Assembly: GCF_009650765.1 (NCBI RefSeq)
Contig: NZ_CP045740.1
Location: 6,300,001 to 6,364,000, forward strand
Direction of reading: 5' to 3'
Source of the DNA: Streptomyces sp. SUK 48
GTDB lineage: Bacteria; Actinomycetota; Actinomycetes; Streptomycetales; Streptomycetaceae
DNA length: 64,000 nucleotides
Each line of letters begins with the position of its first letter. The stretch's first letter is position 1. The notes beneath the pieces are model-generated. The model was not told the DNA's origin, made no database searches, and saw only the letters and a list, made by a program, of their open reading frames with translations. A program made the position numbers and the translations under genes. Of the stretch, positions 47,047-55,143 are shown piece after piece.

Positions 47047-48237
47047 GTGTTCGGAATAGTCAGACCCTGCTCGCATCGGCTCGGTGACCGCTTCAAGTCC
47101 GAGTGGATGGCGCATCTGTGCGGTCTCTGCCTCGCGTTGCGCCGCGACCATGGTCAGCTCGCACGTGTCGTCACCAACTATGACGGTTTGCTGATCTCCG
47201 TGTTGACGGAGGCTCAACTCGGCCGGAGCGAGGGCGGACGGCGTACGGCGGGACCGTGCGCGCTGCGCGGGATGCGGACGGCGTCCGTCGCACAGGGCGA
47301 GGGCGCGCGGCTCGCTGCCGCCGTCTCCCTGGTGCTCGCCGCGGCGAAGGTCCGCGACCATGTCGCCGACCGGGACGGGCTGCTGGCCCGGCGGCCCGTG
47401 GCCCTCGCCGCCCGCAAGGTCGCGGCGGGCTGGGGCCGGGCCGGGGCGGCGGGCGGGGCGGCGGTCGGCTTCGACACCGGTGTCCTGGTGGACGCCGTCG
47501 ACCGGCAGCTCGGCATCGAGACGCTGGCCGGGCCCGGCACCCCGCTGCTGACCGTCACCGAGCCCACCGAGACGGCCACCGCGGCCGCGTTCGCGCACAC
47601 CGCGCGGCTGTCCGGGCGGCCCGGCAACGCGGCCTCGCTCGCCGAGGCCGGGCGGCTCTTCGGGCGGCTCGCGCATCTGCTGGACGCGGTGGAGGACCAG
47701 GAGGCCGACGCGGCCGGCGGCGCCTGGAACCCGCTCACCGCCACCGGCACCCCCCGCGCCGAGGCCCGGCGGCTCGCCGACGACGCGGTGCACGGCATCC
47801 GACTCGCGCTGAAGGACGCCGAGTTCAGCGAGGGCGCGCTGGTGCATCTGCTGCTCGTGCACGAACTGCGGCGCTCGGTGGACCGGGCGTTCGGCGCGAC
47901 GACCTGCGGACACACCGGCGCGGAGGGCGCGTTCGGGCCGCCGACCGGGCCGTACGCGCCGGGCGGCCCGTACGGCACCCCGCACGGCAACCCCTACGGC
48001 GTCCCGCACGGCGGGGGGCCGCAGGGCCCGGACAAGCGGGGCTTCTGGGCGGGCTGCGCCGCCGCTCTGGCCGTGTGCTGCACCTGCAAGGTGTGCTGCG
48101 CCGACGAGTTCGAGGGGCCGTGGTCGCGCAAGCGGCGCGACGGCTGCTGCGCCTCCTGCGACTGCGACTGGTCGTGCTGTGAGGCCCTGGAGTGCTGCGA
48201 GTGCTGCGAGTGCTGTGCCTGCGACTGCGGCTGCTGA
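47047..48237 (+). CDS. DUF5685 protein with cysteine-dense C-terminus
   Basis: A 396-residue protein starting at GTG 47047 after a GGGGGAAAC site. The N-terminus CSHRLGDRFKSEWMAHLCGLCLALRRDHG carries conserved cysteines and a histidine; the middle is helical with LDAVEDQEAD. A Gly/Pro/Tyr linker (GPYAPGGPYGTPHGN) leads to the last 64 residues, which contain 21 cysteines, ending CCECCECCACDCGC. The density suggests a metal cluster, zinc or disulphide-rich tail. It is divergent from sflA with 270 bp between. Function is unknown; the family call is from the N-terminal pattern. Confidence 0.8.
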   Translation: MFGIVRPCSHRLGDRFKSEWMAHLCGLCLALRRDHGQLARVVTNYDGLLISVLTEAQLGRSEGGRRTAGPCALRGMRTASVAQGEGARLAAAVSLVLAAAKVRDHVADRDGLLARRPVALAARKVAAGWGRAGAAGGAAVGFDTGVLVDAVDRQLGIETLAGPGTPLLTVTEPTETATAAAFAHTARLSGRPGNAASLAEAGRLFGRLAHLLDAVEDQEADAAGGAWNPLTATGTPRAEARRLADDAVHGIRLALKDAEFSEGALVHLLLVHELRRSVDRAFGATTCGHTGAEGAFGPPTGPYAPGGPYGTPHGNPYGVPHGGGPQGPDKRGFWAGCAAALAVCCTCKVCCADEFEGPWSRKRRDGCCASCDCDWSCCEALECCECCECCACDCGC

Positions 48238-48262
48238 CCCCCGCTCGGATCGCTGACCCCGC

Positions 48263-49207
48263 TCAGCCCTTGATCTCCGGCGGGGAGATCTCCGACTTCG
48301 TGATCGCCGAGCCCGTCGTGCCCCACTTCTTCAGGATTCTGTCGTAGGTGCCGTCGGCGATCAGCCGGTCCACCGCGGCCTGGAAGGCGGGCGCGAGTCT
48401 CGTGCCCTTCTTGAAGGCGAAGCCGACGTCCAGGCGGTGGAACTCGTTGAGGAACTTCACGCCCGGCTGCCGCGCGACGGCGTAGCGCAGTCCGTTGATC
48501 GTGGACATCACGACATCGCTGCGGCCCTGCTGCACCGAGGACCAGATCGCGCTCGGCTCGGCGTACGTCTGCACCTGGTACGGCTTCTTGCCCGCGTCGG
48601 TGCACAGGTGCCTGCTCTCCTCCAGGGTGGCCTCGAAGGTGGTGCCGGCGCCGGTCGCCACGTTCAGCCCGCACAGCTGCCTCAGATCGGTGATCCGGCC
48701 GAGCTTGCTGTCCTTGCGGGTGGCGAAGCCCTGGCCGTCGTTGATGTAGGTGACGAAGTCGATGGTCCTGCGCCGCTCGTCGGTCACGCCGAAGTTGCTC
48801 GCGCCGACGTCGTACTTGCCGCTGTCCAGGGCGGGCAGGATCGCCTCGAAACTCGCCTGGTCCACGGTCAGTTTCAGCCCCAGCACCCTGGCGACCGCCT
48901 TGGTGAAGTCGACGTCCTGGCCGGTCAGCGTTGTGCCGTCGGCGAGGTAGGTGGTGCCGGGCGGGGTGCCGCCGACGCTGATCGCGACGGTGAGGTGCCT
49001 GGTGCCGGGCGGCAGCAGCTTCGCCGCCGCCGGGTCGGTCCGCTCTTTCGACACCACGTCCGTGGTCGGCACCGCCGCGGACCCGGCCGCCACGCCGGAG
49101 GCGTCCGCAGCGCCGGCGCCCGCGCCGGAGCCGCAGGCGGTGAGGAGCAGGGCGGTCGAGGCCACGGCGGTAAAGGGCATGACAAATCGATAGATCGGCG
49201 TACGCAT
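48263..49207 (-). CDS. Amino acid ABC transporter substrate-binding lipoprotein
   Basis: A 314-residue periplasmic-binding-type protein (family 3). The signal peptide TAVASTALLLTAC ends in a lipobox at Cys25, and the mature part has GQDVDFTKAVARVLGLKL, FEAILPALDSGKYDVGASNFGVTDERR and VQQGRSDVVMS, typical of polar amino acid receptors. ATG (complement of 49205-49207) has AGGAG ten bases upstream. It is divergent from the permease gene at 49729 and almost certainly serves the same importer. The ligand is not predictable; two extra cysteines in the mature domain (LCGLN, LCTDAG) may form a disulphide. Confidence 0.9.
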   Translation of the reverse strand: MRTPIYRFVMPFTAVASTALLLTACGSGAGAGAADASGVAAGSAAVPTTDVVSKERTDPAAAKLLPPGTRHLTVAISVGGTPPGTTYLADGTTLTGQDVDFTKAVARVLGLKLTVDQASFEAILPALDSGKYDVGASNFGVTDERRRTIDFVTYINDGQGFATRKDSKLGRITDLRQLCGLNVATGAGTTFEATLEESRHLCTDAGKKPYQVQTYAEPSAIWSSVQQGRSDVVMSTINGLRYAVARQPGVKFLNEFHRLDVGFAFKKGTRLAPAFQAAVDRLIADGTYDRILKKWGTTGSAITKSEISPPEIKG

Positions 49208-49330
49208 CGACGGCGTTCTCCTGAACGGGAGACCTGAACGGGAAAAGGGTGTGCACGAGTGCGAGGGGCTGCGAGGGGCTGTGAGGGGAGGGGCGCGTGT
49301 GAAGGCGCGGTGGAGCGGGGGAAGCGCGAA

Positions 49331-49394
49331 AACGCGGGAGATCAGGAACGCGGGGGATCGGGAGATCAGCAACGCGGGAGATCAGCAACGCGGA
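49331..49394. repeat. 16-bp tandem repeats upstream of the binding-protein gene
   Basis: Units based on AACGCGGGAGATCAGC start at 49331, 49347 and 49371, with half units at 49363-49370 and 49387-49394. They lie 124 bp or more from the binding-protein start codon. Confidence 0.8.
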
Positions 49395-49584
49395 GAGCGC
49401 GAAGCGGGCCCGCCGGAGACAGGCGTGCGCAGGGGGTCAGCTCAACAGGAGGAGGACCACACGCGACCGAAGTCGATGTGGGAGCGGGTGACCAGCCACT
49501 GCTGTGGATGCATGGGGCAAGTGGAACAGGCATCCGGTTCCGCGTCAACTGACGTGAGACGTACCGCCCACACTATGGACACCC

Positions 49585-49615
49585 TTGACAGCGCGGGCGA
49601 CCGCTTGCGTACTCT
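49585..49615 (+). promoter_or_regulatory. Candidate promoter of the permease operon
   Basis: A perfect TTGACA (49585-49590) is followed 19 bp later by TACTCT (49610-49615). The spacing is slightly long. Transcription would start at about 49622, at the foot of a 7-bp hairpin. Confidence 0.45.
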
Positions 49616-49728
49616 CGGTGCACGGCCCTGCTGAGGGGCTCGGCCGTGACCGCGCCGTCCGTACGGCGCACCCGTGTGAAGGCATCACCCGTTCCGACGT
49701 TCGACCGATCGCGTCACGGAGCCTTCGC

Positions 49729-50586
49729 ATGTCATCCGACACCCTCGCCCACGCACCCACCGCCCCGGAGATACCCGGGCCCCCGGCCGTCCCCCGGATC
49801 GTGCCCCAGCGCCGCTACGGACAGTGGACCGCCGCCGTCGTCGTCCTCGTCCTGCTCGGCCTCGCCCTCGACTCCGTGGTCCGCAACCGCGCGTTCCAGT
49901 GGGACGTGGTCGCCGCGTACTTCACCACCGGCTCGGTGCTGCGCGGACTGTGGCTCACGCTCTGGCTGACCGCCGTGGTGATGGTCCTCGGCTTCGCCCT
50001 CGGCACCCTGCTCGCCGCGTTCCGGCTCTCCGCCAACCCCGTGCTGCGCGCCGTCGGCTGGGGCTATGTCTGGCTGTTCCGGTCCATCCCGATCCTGGTG
50101 CAGCTGCTGCTGTGGTTCAACATCGGGGCGCTGTACCCGACCGTCCTCGGGGTGAGGACGGTGAACCTGCTCGGCCCGGTCGCCGTCGCCGTCGTCGGGC
50201 TCACCCTGCACGAGGCCGCCTACGCCGCCGAGGTGGTGCGCGGCGGCATCCTCTCCGTCGACCGGGGGCAGATCGAGGCCGCCCAGGCGCTCGGCCTGAG
50301 CCGGTGGCGCCGCTGGCGGCGGATCGTGCTGCCGCAGGCGATGCGCTCCATCGTGCCGCCCGCCGGCAACATGCTGATCGGCACCCTCAAGGGCACCTCC
50401 ATCGTCAGCGTGATCGCGGTCGACGACCTGCTGTTCTCGGCCCAGTTGATCTATCACCGCACCTACCAGGTCATCCCGCTGCTGATGGTCGCCACCCTCT
50501 GGTACGCGGTGGTCACCACCGTGCTCGGCATCGGTCAGGTGTACGTCGAGAAGTACTACGCCCGCGGCACGGGCGGGGCCCGATGA
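49729..50586 (+). CDS. Polar amino acid ABC transporter permease
   Basis: A 285-residue HisMQ/GlnP-type permease. After a Pro-rich cytoplasmic N-terminus a first helix (TAAVVVLVLLGLALDSV) is followed by about five more; the EAA loop is EAAQALGLSRWRRWRRIVLPQAM, and RSIPILVQLLLWFNI is characteristic of the family. ATG 49729 is preceded by GGAG. The TGA overlaps the ATG of the FAD/NAD(P)-binding protein gene. A single permease gene implies a homodimeric channel. Confidence 0.92.
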   Translation: MSSDTLAHAPTAPEIPGPPAVPRIVPQRRYGQWTAAVVVLVLLGLALDSVVRNRAFQWDVVAAYFTTGSVLRGLWLTLWLTAVVMVLGFALGTLLAAFRLSANPVLRAVGWGYVWLFRSIPILVQLLLWFNIGALYPTVLGVRTVNLLGPVAVAVVGLTLHEAAYAAEVVRGGILSVDRGQIEAAQALGLSRWRRWRRIVLPQAMRSIVPPAGNMLIGTLKGTSIVSVIAVDDLLFSAQLIYHRTYQVIPLLMVATLWYAVVTTVLGIGQVYVEKYYARGTGGAR

Positions 50587-52340
50587 GACCTCAGCTGGTG
50601 ATCGTGGGCGCCGGGCCGCGGGGGACCGGCCTCCTCGAACGCATCGCCGCCAACGCCCCCGAGCTGTACGCGGGTTCGGGCCTCGACATCCACCTCGTGG
50701 ACCCGCACCCCCCGGGCGGCGGACGCATCTGGCGCCAGCAGCAGTCGCCGCTGCTGTGGATGAACTCGCACGCCGAGGACGTCACCATGTTCACCGACGA
50801 CACGGTGCGCATGGACGGACCGGTGCGCGAGGGCCCCACGCTGCACGAGTGGGCCGCGCTGGACGGCCGTACCTTCGCCGACCGCCGGCTCCAGGGCAGA
50901 TACCTGCGCTTCGTGTACGAGCGGGCCCTCGCCGGGCTGCCCCCGGACATCACCGTCCACCACCACCCCGTCCGCGCCCTGCGGATCGGCGGCCCCCGCG
51001 AGGGCCGCCAGCAGGTCTGGCTGGCGGGCCGGGCGCGCCCCCTCCTCGCCGACCTGGTGATCCTCGCCATCGGCCACCTGGATGCCGAACTCGACCAGGA
51101 ACAAGCCGAGTTGGCCGCATATGCCCGGACGCACGGCCTGGTGCACCTGCCGCCCGACTTCACCGCCGACACCGACCTGTCCGCGCTGGAGCCCGGCGAA
51201 CCGGTGCTGGTGCGGGGCTTCGGGCTGGCCTTCGTCGACCTGATGGTGCTGCTCACCGAGGGCCGCGGCGGCCGGTACGACGGCGACACCTATCTGCCCT
51301 CGGGGCGGGAGCCGGTGCTGTACGTCGGCTCGCGGCGCGGAGTGCCGTACCACGCGAAGATCGGCTACGACTGGAGCGGCGACCGGCCCCCGCTGCCGCG
51401 CTTCCTCGGCCCCGCCGAGATCGCGGAACTGCGGTCCCGGCCGGGCGGCTTCGACTTCCGGCGCGATGTGTGGCCGCTGGTCGAGAAGGAGCTGGGTTTC
51501 GCCCACTACCACCGGCTGTTCACCGCCCATCCGGAGCGCACCGCGAGCGCCTGGGCCGACTTCGAGGAGAAGTACGCGGCCGCCGACGGCGCTGCCGAAC
51601 GGGACGCGCTCGCCGCCGCCGCGGTACCGGACCCGGCCGACCGGCTCGACCTCACCGCGCTCGACCATCCGCTCGCCGGGGTGCGCCACGCCTCGCACGA
51701 GGACCTCCAGGACGGGCTGCGCGCCTACGTCGAGGCCGACCTGTCCCGGCGCCACGACCCCTCCCACAGCGCCGACCTGGGCGTCTTCCTCGGACTGCTC
51801 TCCGTCTACGGGCAGCTGGTGCGGCTCGGGGACATCGGGCCCTGGTGGCACGGGTTCTTCAGCTATCTGGCGTCCGGGCCGCCCGGCCCCCGGCTGCGGC
51901 AGATGCTCGCGCTGTCCCGGGCGGGGCTGCTGCGCTTCCTCGGCGCCGACATGGCCGTCACCGCCGAGGACGGGGTGTTCCGGGCGGCCGGTCCCACCGT
52001 GCCCGGGTACTCGGTCACGGCACGGGCGCTGGTCGAGGCCCGGCTGCCCGAGCCCACCGTCGCCCGCGCCCGCGACCCCCTGCTGCGCGAACTGCACGCC
52101 GACGGCGCCGCCGAGACCCCCGAGGGGCTGCTGCGGGTCGACCCGCGCGACGGCCGCCTCCTCGACGGCGCCGGCCGCCCGCACCCCCGCCGCTTCGCGC
52201 TCGGCCCCTACACCGACGCGCGCACGCCGGGCGCCTTCACCCGGCCGCGCACCGGCGGACCCGCCTTCGGGCAGAACGACGCCACCGCCCGGGCCGCGCT
52301 GGCCTTCCTGCGCGCCGGAGCCGGCCGCGCCGCCGCATGA
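50583..52340 (+). CDS. FAD/NAD(P)-binding protein (COG4529-like)
   Basis: A 585-residue protein that opens with the dinucleotide-binding motif VIVGAGPRGTGLLERIA, followed by LDIHLVDPHPPGGGRIWRQQQ and the LVILAIGHLD second motif. This is the arrangement of PF13454-type FAD/NAD(P)-binding proteins, uncharacterised enzymes sometimes annotated next to ABC importers. The long helical C-terminal half (HYHRLFTAHPERTASAWADF) is family-specific. It is translationally coupled to the permease, so it probably acts on the imported compound. Reaction unknown. Confidence 0.85.
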   Translation: MRPQLVIVGAGPRGTGLLERIAANAPELYAGSGLDIHLVDPHPPGGGRIWRQQQSPLLWMNSHAEDVTMFTDDTVRMDGPVREGPTLHEWAALDGRTFADRRLQGRYLRFVYERALAGLPPDITVHHHPVRALRIGGPREGRQQVWLAGRARPLLADLVILAIGHLDAELDQEQAELAAYARTHGLVHLPPDFTADTDLSALEPGEPVLVRGFGLAFVDLMVLLTEGRGGRYDGDTYLPSGREPVLYVGSRRGVPYHAKIGYDWSGDRPPLPRFLGPAEIAELRSRPGGFDFRRDVWPLVEKELGFAHYHRLFTAHPERTASAWADFEEKYAAADGAAERDALAAAAVPDPADRLDLTALDHPLAGVRHASHEDLQDGLRAYVEADLSRRHDPSHSADLGVFLGLLSVYGQLVRLGDIGPWWHGFFSYLASGPPGPRLRQMLALSRAGLLRFLGADMAVTAEDGVFRAAGPTVPGYSVTARALVEARLPEPTVARARDPLLRELHADGAAETPEGLLRVDPRDGRLLDGAGRPHPRRFALGPYTDARTPGAFTRPRTGGPAFGQNDATARAALAFLRAGAGRAAA

Positions 52341-52370
52341 ACTTCACCTCTACACAAAGGAATTGATCCC

Positions 52371-53132
52371 ATGACCGTCATGGTCGACATCCGGTCGGTG
52401 CACAAGAGCTTCGGCCCGCTCGACGTCCTCAAGGGCGTCGACCTCCAGGTCCGCACCGGCGAGGTCACCGTCGTGCTCGGCCCCTCCGGCTCCGGCAAGT
52501 CCACGCTGCTGCGCACCATCAACCACCTGGAGAAGGCGGACCGGGGCGAGATCACGGTGGACGGCGCGCCGATCGGCTACCGGCGCGCCGGGGACCGGCT
52601 GCACGAGCTGCCCGAACGCGAGGTGCTGCGCCGCCGCACCAAGATCGGCTTCGTCTTCCAGAACTTCAACCTCTTCCCGCACCTCACCGTCCTGGACAAT
52701 GTGATCGAGGCGCCGGTGTCCGCGCTGAAACAGCCCCGCGCGGAGGCGGTCCGGGAAGCGCACCGGCTCCTTTCGCGGGTGGGGCTCGCCGACAAGTCCG
52801 CCGCCTACCCACGGCAGTTGTCCGGCGGGCAGCAGCAACGCGTCGCCATCGCAAGGGCGCTGGCGCTGAAGCCCAGGCTGCTGCTCTTCGACGAGCCGAC
52901 CTCGGCGCTCGATCCCGAGCTGGTCGGCGAGGTCCTCGACGTCATCCGCGATCTGGCCGACCGGGGCACCACGATGATCGTCGTCACCCATGAGATCGCC
53001 TTCGCGCGGGAGGTCGCCGACACGGTGGTCTTCATGGCCGACGGCCGGATCGTCGAACAGGGGCCGCCCGAGGCGGTGCTGGACGCGCCGCGCGAGGAGC
53101 GGACCCGGGCGTTCCTGGCGAAGGTGTTGTGA
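52371..53132 (+). CDS. Polar amino acid ABC transporter ATP-binding protein
   Basis: A 253-residue ATPase of the GlnQ/HisP type. Walker A GPSGSGKST, signature LSGGQQQR, Walker B LLLFDEPTSALDPE and switch VTHEIAFAREVA are all intact. ATG 52371 has AAAGGA ten bases upstream. It completes the importer formed with the permease at 49729 and the binding protein at 48263. The broken monooxygenase gene starts 2 bp downstream. Confidence 0.95.
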   Translation: MTVMVDIRSVHKSFGPLDVLKGVDLQVRTGEVTVVLGPSGSGKSTLLRTINHLEKADRGEITVDGAPIGYRRAGDRLHELPEREVLRRRTKIGFVFQNFNLFPHLTVLDNVIEAPVSALKQPRAEAVREAHRLLSRVGLADKSAAYPRQLSGGQQQRVAIARALALKPRLLLFDEPTSALDPELVGEVLDVIRDLADRGTTMIVVTHEIAFAREVADTVVFMADGRIVEQGPPEAVLDAPREERTRAFLAKVL

Positions 53133-53133
53133 G

Positions 53134-54147
53134 GTGGGCGGGCGGTACCGCCGCGGGATGCTGCATCTCGCCGCCGCCCTCGACCTCTCCGACCGCCCGG
53201 ACGCCGGCCCCCGCACCGAACTGGTACGGCTCGCCGAGCAGGGCCGGCTGGACTTCGTGACCCTGGACCATCCCACGGGACGGCCGGGGCCCGAGGTGCT
53301 CGACCTGGTGGCGGCGATGGCGTCGGCGACCCGGCGGATCGGGCTGGTGCCGAGGGGAGCGGGGCTGTCCGGCCTCCTGGACCGGGTCGCCCAGGGCCGT
53401 GCGGGCCGGTGGGCCGAGGCGCCCGGCACCGGGCCCGGCGCGGGGGCGGGTGAGGACGGCCGTGCGGCCGGGGTTCCGGGCGCGGGCGAAGCCCCCTCCC
53501 ACGCCGGTGAGCCGCCGGAGCACCCGGAGCACCCGGAGCACCCGTAGCACCCCGAGGACGCCACCGGTCTCGGGGGCGGGGCGGACGGCCTCGGCGTCGG
53601 ATCGCCGTACCGCCTCGGCCCCCTCCGCCTGGTCGACGCGAGCACCCGGGACGCCCGGACCCTCGCCGCCCGGCGCGCCGAGGTGGCCCTGGTGCGCGCC
53701 GCGACCCCGCAGGAGGCCGCCGCCGCCCGCGAGGAACTGCGCGTCCGGGCGGCGAGGTCGGGGCGGGAGCCGGGCGTCCCGCGGGTCCTGGTGAGCCTGC
53801 GGGTCGACCTCGGCGGCGGGGAGTGCGCGGCCGAGCCCGGGCACGGCGGGGGCGGCCCCCGGCCCACCGCGCGGGGCCCGCTGTACCGGGGCGGCCCGGT
53901 CGATCTCGCGGACCTGCTCGCGGCCTGGCACGCCGAGGGCGCCGCCGACGGCTTCCACCTGGTCCCCGTCGAACCCCGCCGGGACCTGGAACGGCTGGTC
54001 AACGGCACGGTCGCGTTACTCCAGCACCGCGGCCTGTTCCGCACCTTCTATCCGGGCGGCACCCTGCGCGAACACCTGGGCCTGGCCCGCCCCGCGCCGC
54101 GGCCACCGCGACCGGAGATGACAAACCACCCCAAGAGATGGAACGGC
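53134..54147 (+). pseudogene. Luciferase-like (LLM) monooxygenase gene interrupted by a nonsense codon
   Basis: Starting at GTG 53134 or ATG 53158 the frame gives MLHLAAALDLSDRP, LDFVTLDHPTG and ATRRIGLVPRG, the N-terminal strand pattern of flavin-dependent luciferase-like monooxygenases, then low-complexity Gly/Ala and an EHPEHPEHP repeat ending in TAG 53545. The same frame resumes without shift: LVDASTRDARTLAARRAEVALV, PLYRGGPVDLADLLAAWHAEG and LVNGTVALLQHRGLF match the C-terminal half of the family. The stop replaces GAG in a fourth repeat unit. The core between the halves is also shortened. A TTA codon (54016-54018) is present, and no stop separates it from DUF1684. Confidence 0.8.
53518..53553 (+). 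repeat. 9-bp coding tandem repeat carrying the nonsense codon
   Basis: GAGCACCCG occurs three times in frame (53518-53544); the fourth unit is TAGCACCCC (53545-53553). The first base of that unit changes the Glu codon to an amber stop. Confidence 0.9.
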
Positions 54148-54930
54148 ATGGCAATCGACGCGTTCGACGCATGGAAGCAGTGGCGGGAGAAGCGGGAGGA
54201 GTCGGTCACCGCGCCCTACGGACCGCTCGCGCTGACCGGCACCCACTGGATCGAGGACCGGCCGGAGGGACGACTTCCGGACATTCCCGGGATTTGGCTG
54301 GCGGATGGCGAAGGCGTGGTGCTGACCGCCACCGAGGCCGACGGGCTCCAGGTGGACCGCCGCCCCTTCGCCGGGGAGGTCCGGCTGACCGCCGACACCG
54401 GCCCGGAGGCCGCCGCCCGTGTCTCGCACGGCGAGAAACGGCTGGTCGTCCTGGTGCGCGAGGGCAGCTGGGGGGTGCGGGTCTACGACCCCGGAGCCGA
54501 GGGCCGCCGGACCTTCCGGGGCATCGAGGCCACCGGGTACGACCCCGGCTGGTCGGTGCCGGGCCGCTTCACGCCGTACGACGCGCAGCGCGTGCTGCGG
54601 CTCGGCAACGCGGACGGCCGCACCCGGGGGTTCGCCCTCGCCGGTGAACTCGCCTTCACCCTGGCAGGCCGGGAGCGGACACTGGCCGTGGCCCGGCAGG
54701 GCGAGGGGCCGCTGTGGGCGGTCTTCGCCGACGCCACCAGCGGCGACACGAGTTTCCGGTTCCGCTTCCTCTACCCCGAGGCGCCGGACGCGGAGGGCCG
54801 TACGACCGTCGACTTCAACCGCGCCCAACTGCCGCCCTGCGCCTTCGCCGACCACTTCCTCTGCCCCCTCCCGCCACCGGGGAACACGCTGGATGCGGCG
54901 GTGGAAGCGGGGGAGCGGGCGCTGAGCTGA
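54148..54930 (+). CDS. DUF1684 family protein
   Basis: A 260-residue protein. WKQWREKREESVTAPYGPLALTGTHWI at the start, the GIWLADGEGVVL strands and FNRAQLPPCAFADHFLCPLPPPGN at the end are the conserved ends of DUF1684, a beta-rich cytoplasmic family of unknown function. ATG 54148 is the family start; ATG 54118 in the same frame would add ten residues. The frame is continuous with the preceding monooxygenase pseudogene. In other actinomycetes such proteins accompany importers and flavin monooxygenases, consistent with this locus. Confidence 0.85.
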   Translation: MAIDAFDAWKQWREKREESVTAPYGPLALTGTHWIEDRPEGRLPDIPGIWLADGEGVVLTATEADGLQVDRRPFAGEVRLTADTGPEAAARVSHGEKRLVVLVREGSWGVRVYDPGAEGRRTFRGIEATGYDPGWSVPGRFTPYDAQRVLRLGNADGRTRGFALAGELAFTLAGRERTLAVARQGEGPLWAVFADATSGDTSFRFRFLYPEAPDAEGRTTVDFNRAQLPPCAFADHFLCPLPPPGNTLDAAVEAGERALS

Positions 54931-54969
54931 CCTCAAGGGGAGTGGAAGCGGCGGCCGTTGGGCAAAGGA

Positions 54970-55023
54970 GGACTAAAGTCCGACGGCCGAAAGGCACCCT
55001 TGTGCCTACCGGTCGGTCGGCCG
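54970..55023 (+). other. Structured RNA or terminator element between DUF1684 and protease genes
   Basis: Three helices can form: GGACT-AA-AGTCC (54970-54981), an outer stem CGGCCGA (54984-54990) with TCGGCCG (55017-55023), and within it AGGCAC (54992-54997) with GTGCCT (55002-55007) around CCTT. It lies 40 bases after the DUF1684 stop and 121 bases before the protease start. It may be a terminator or a leader element; I do not recognise a known riboswitch class. Confidence 0.4.
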
Positions 55024-55143
55024 AATACTCCCCCTCAGCGCTTGTCAGGGACATGAGAAACCGGAACCCGGTCACGGCCCTGACTGCGCCTCACGGGCCC
55101 CGACCCCACGCGGGCCCCCGACTCCCCTTGGAGGGAACGAAAA

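Larger units (their letters stand above)
49208..49728. other. Divergent control region of the amino acid importer locus
   Basis: A 521-bp region between the binding-protein gene (minus) and the permease gene (plus). It holds the 16-bp tandem repeats at 49331-49394, a promoter candidate at 49585-49615, and the hairpin CACGGCC (49621-49627) with GGCCGTG (49642-49648) at the predicted 5' end of the plus-strand transcript. No coding sequence is convincing. Confidence 0.6.
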
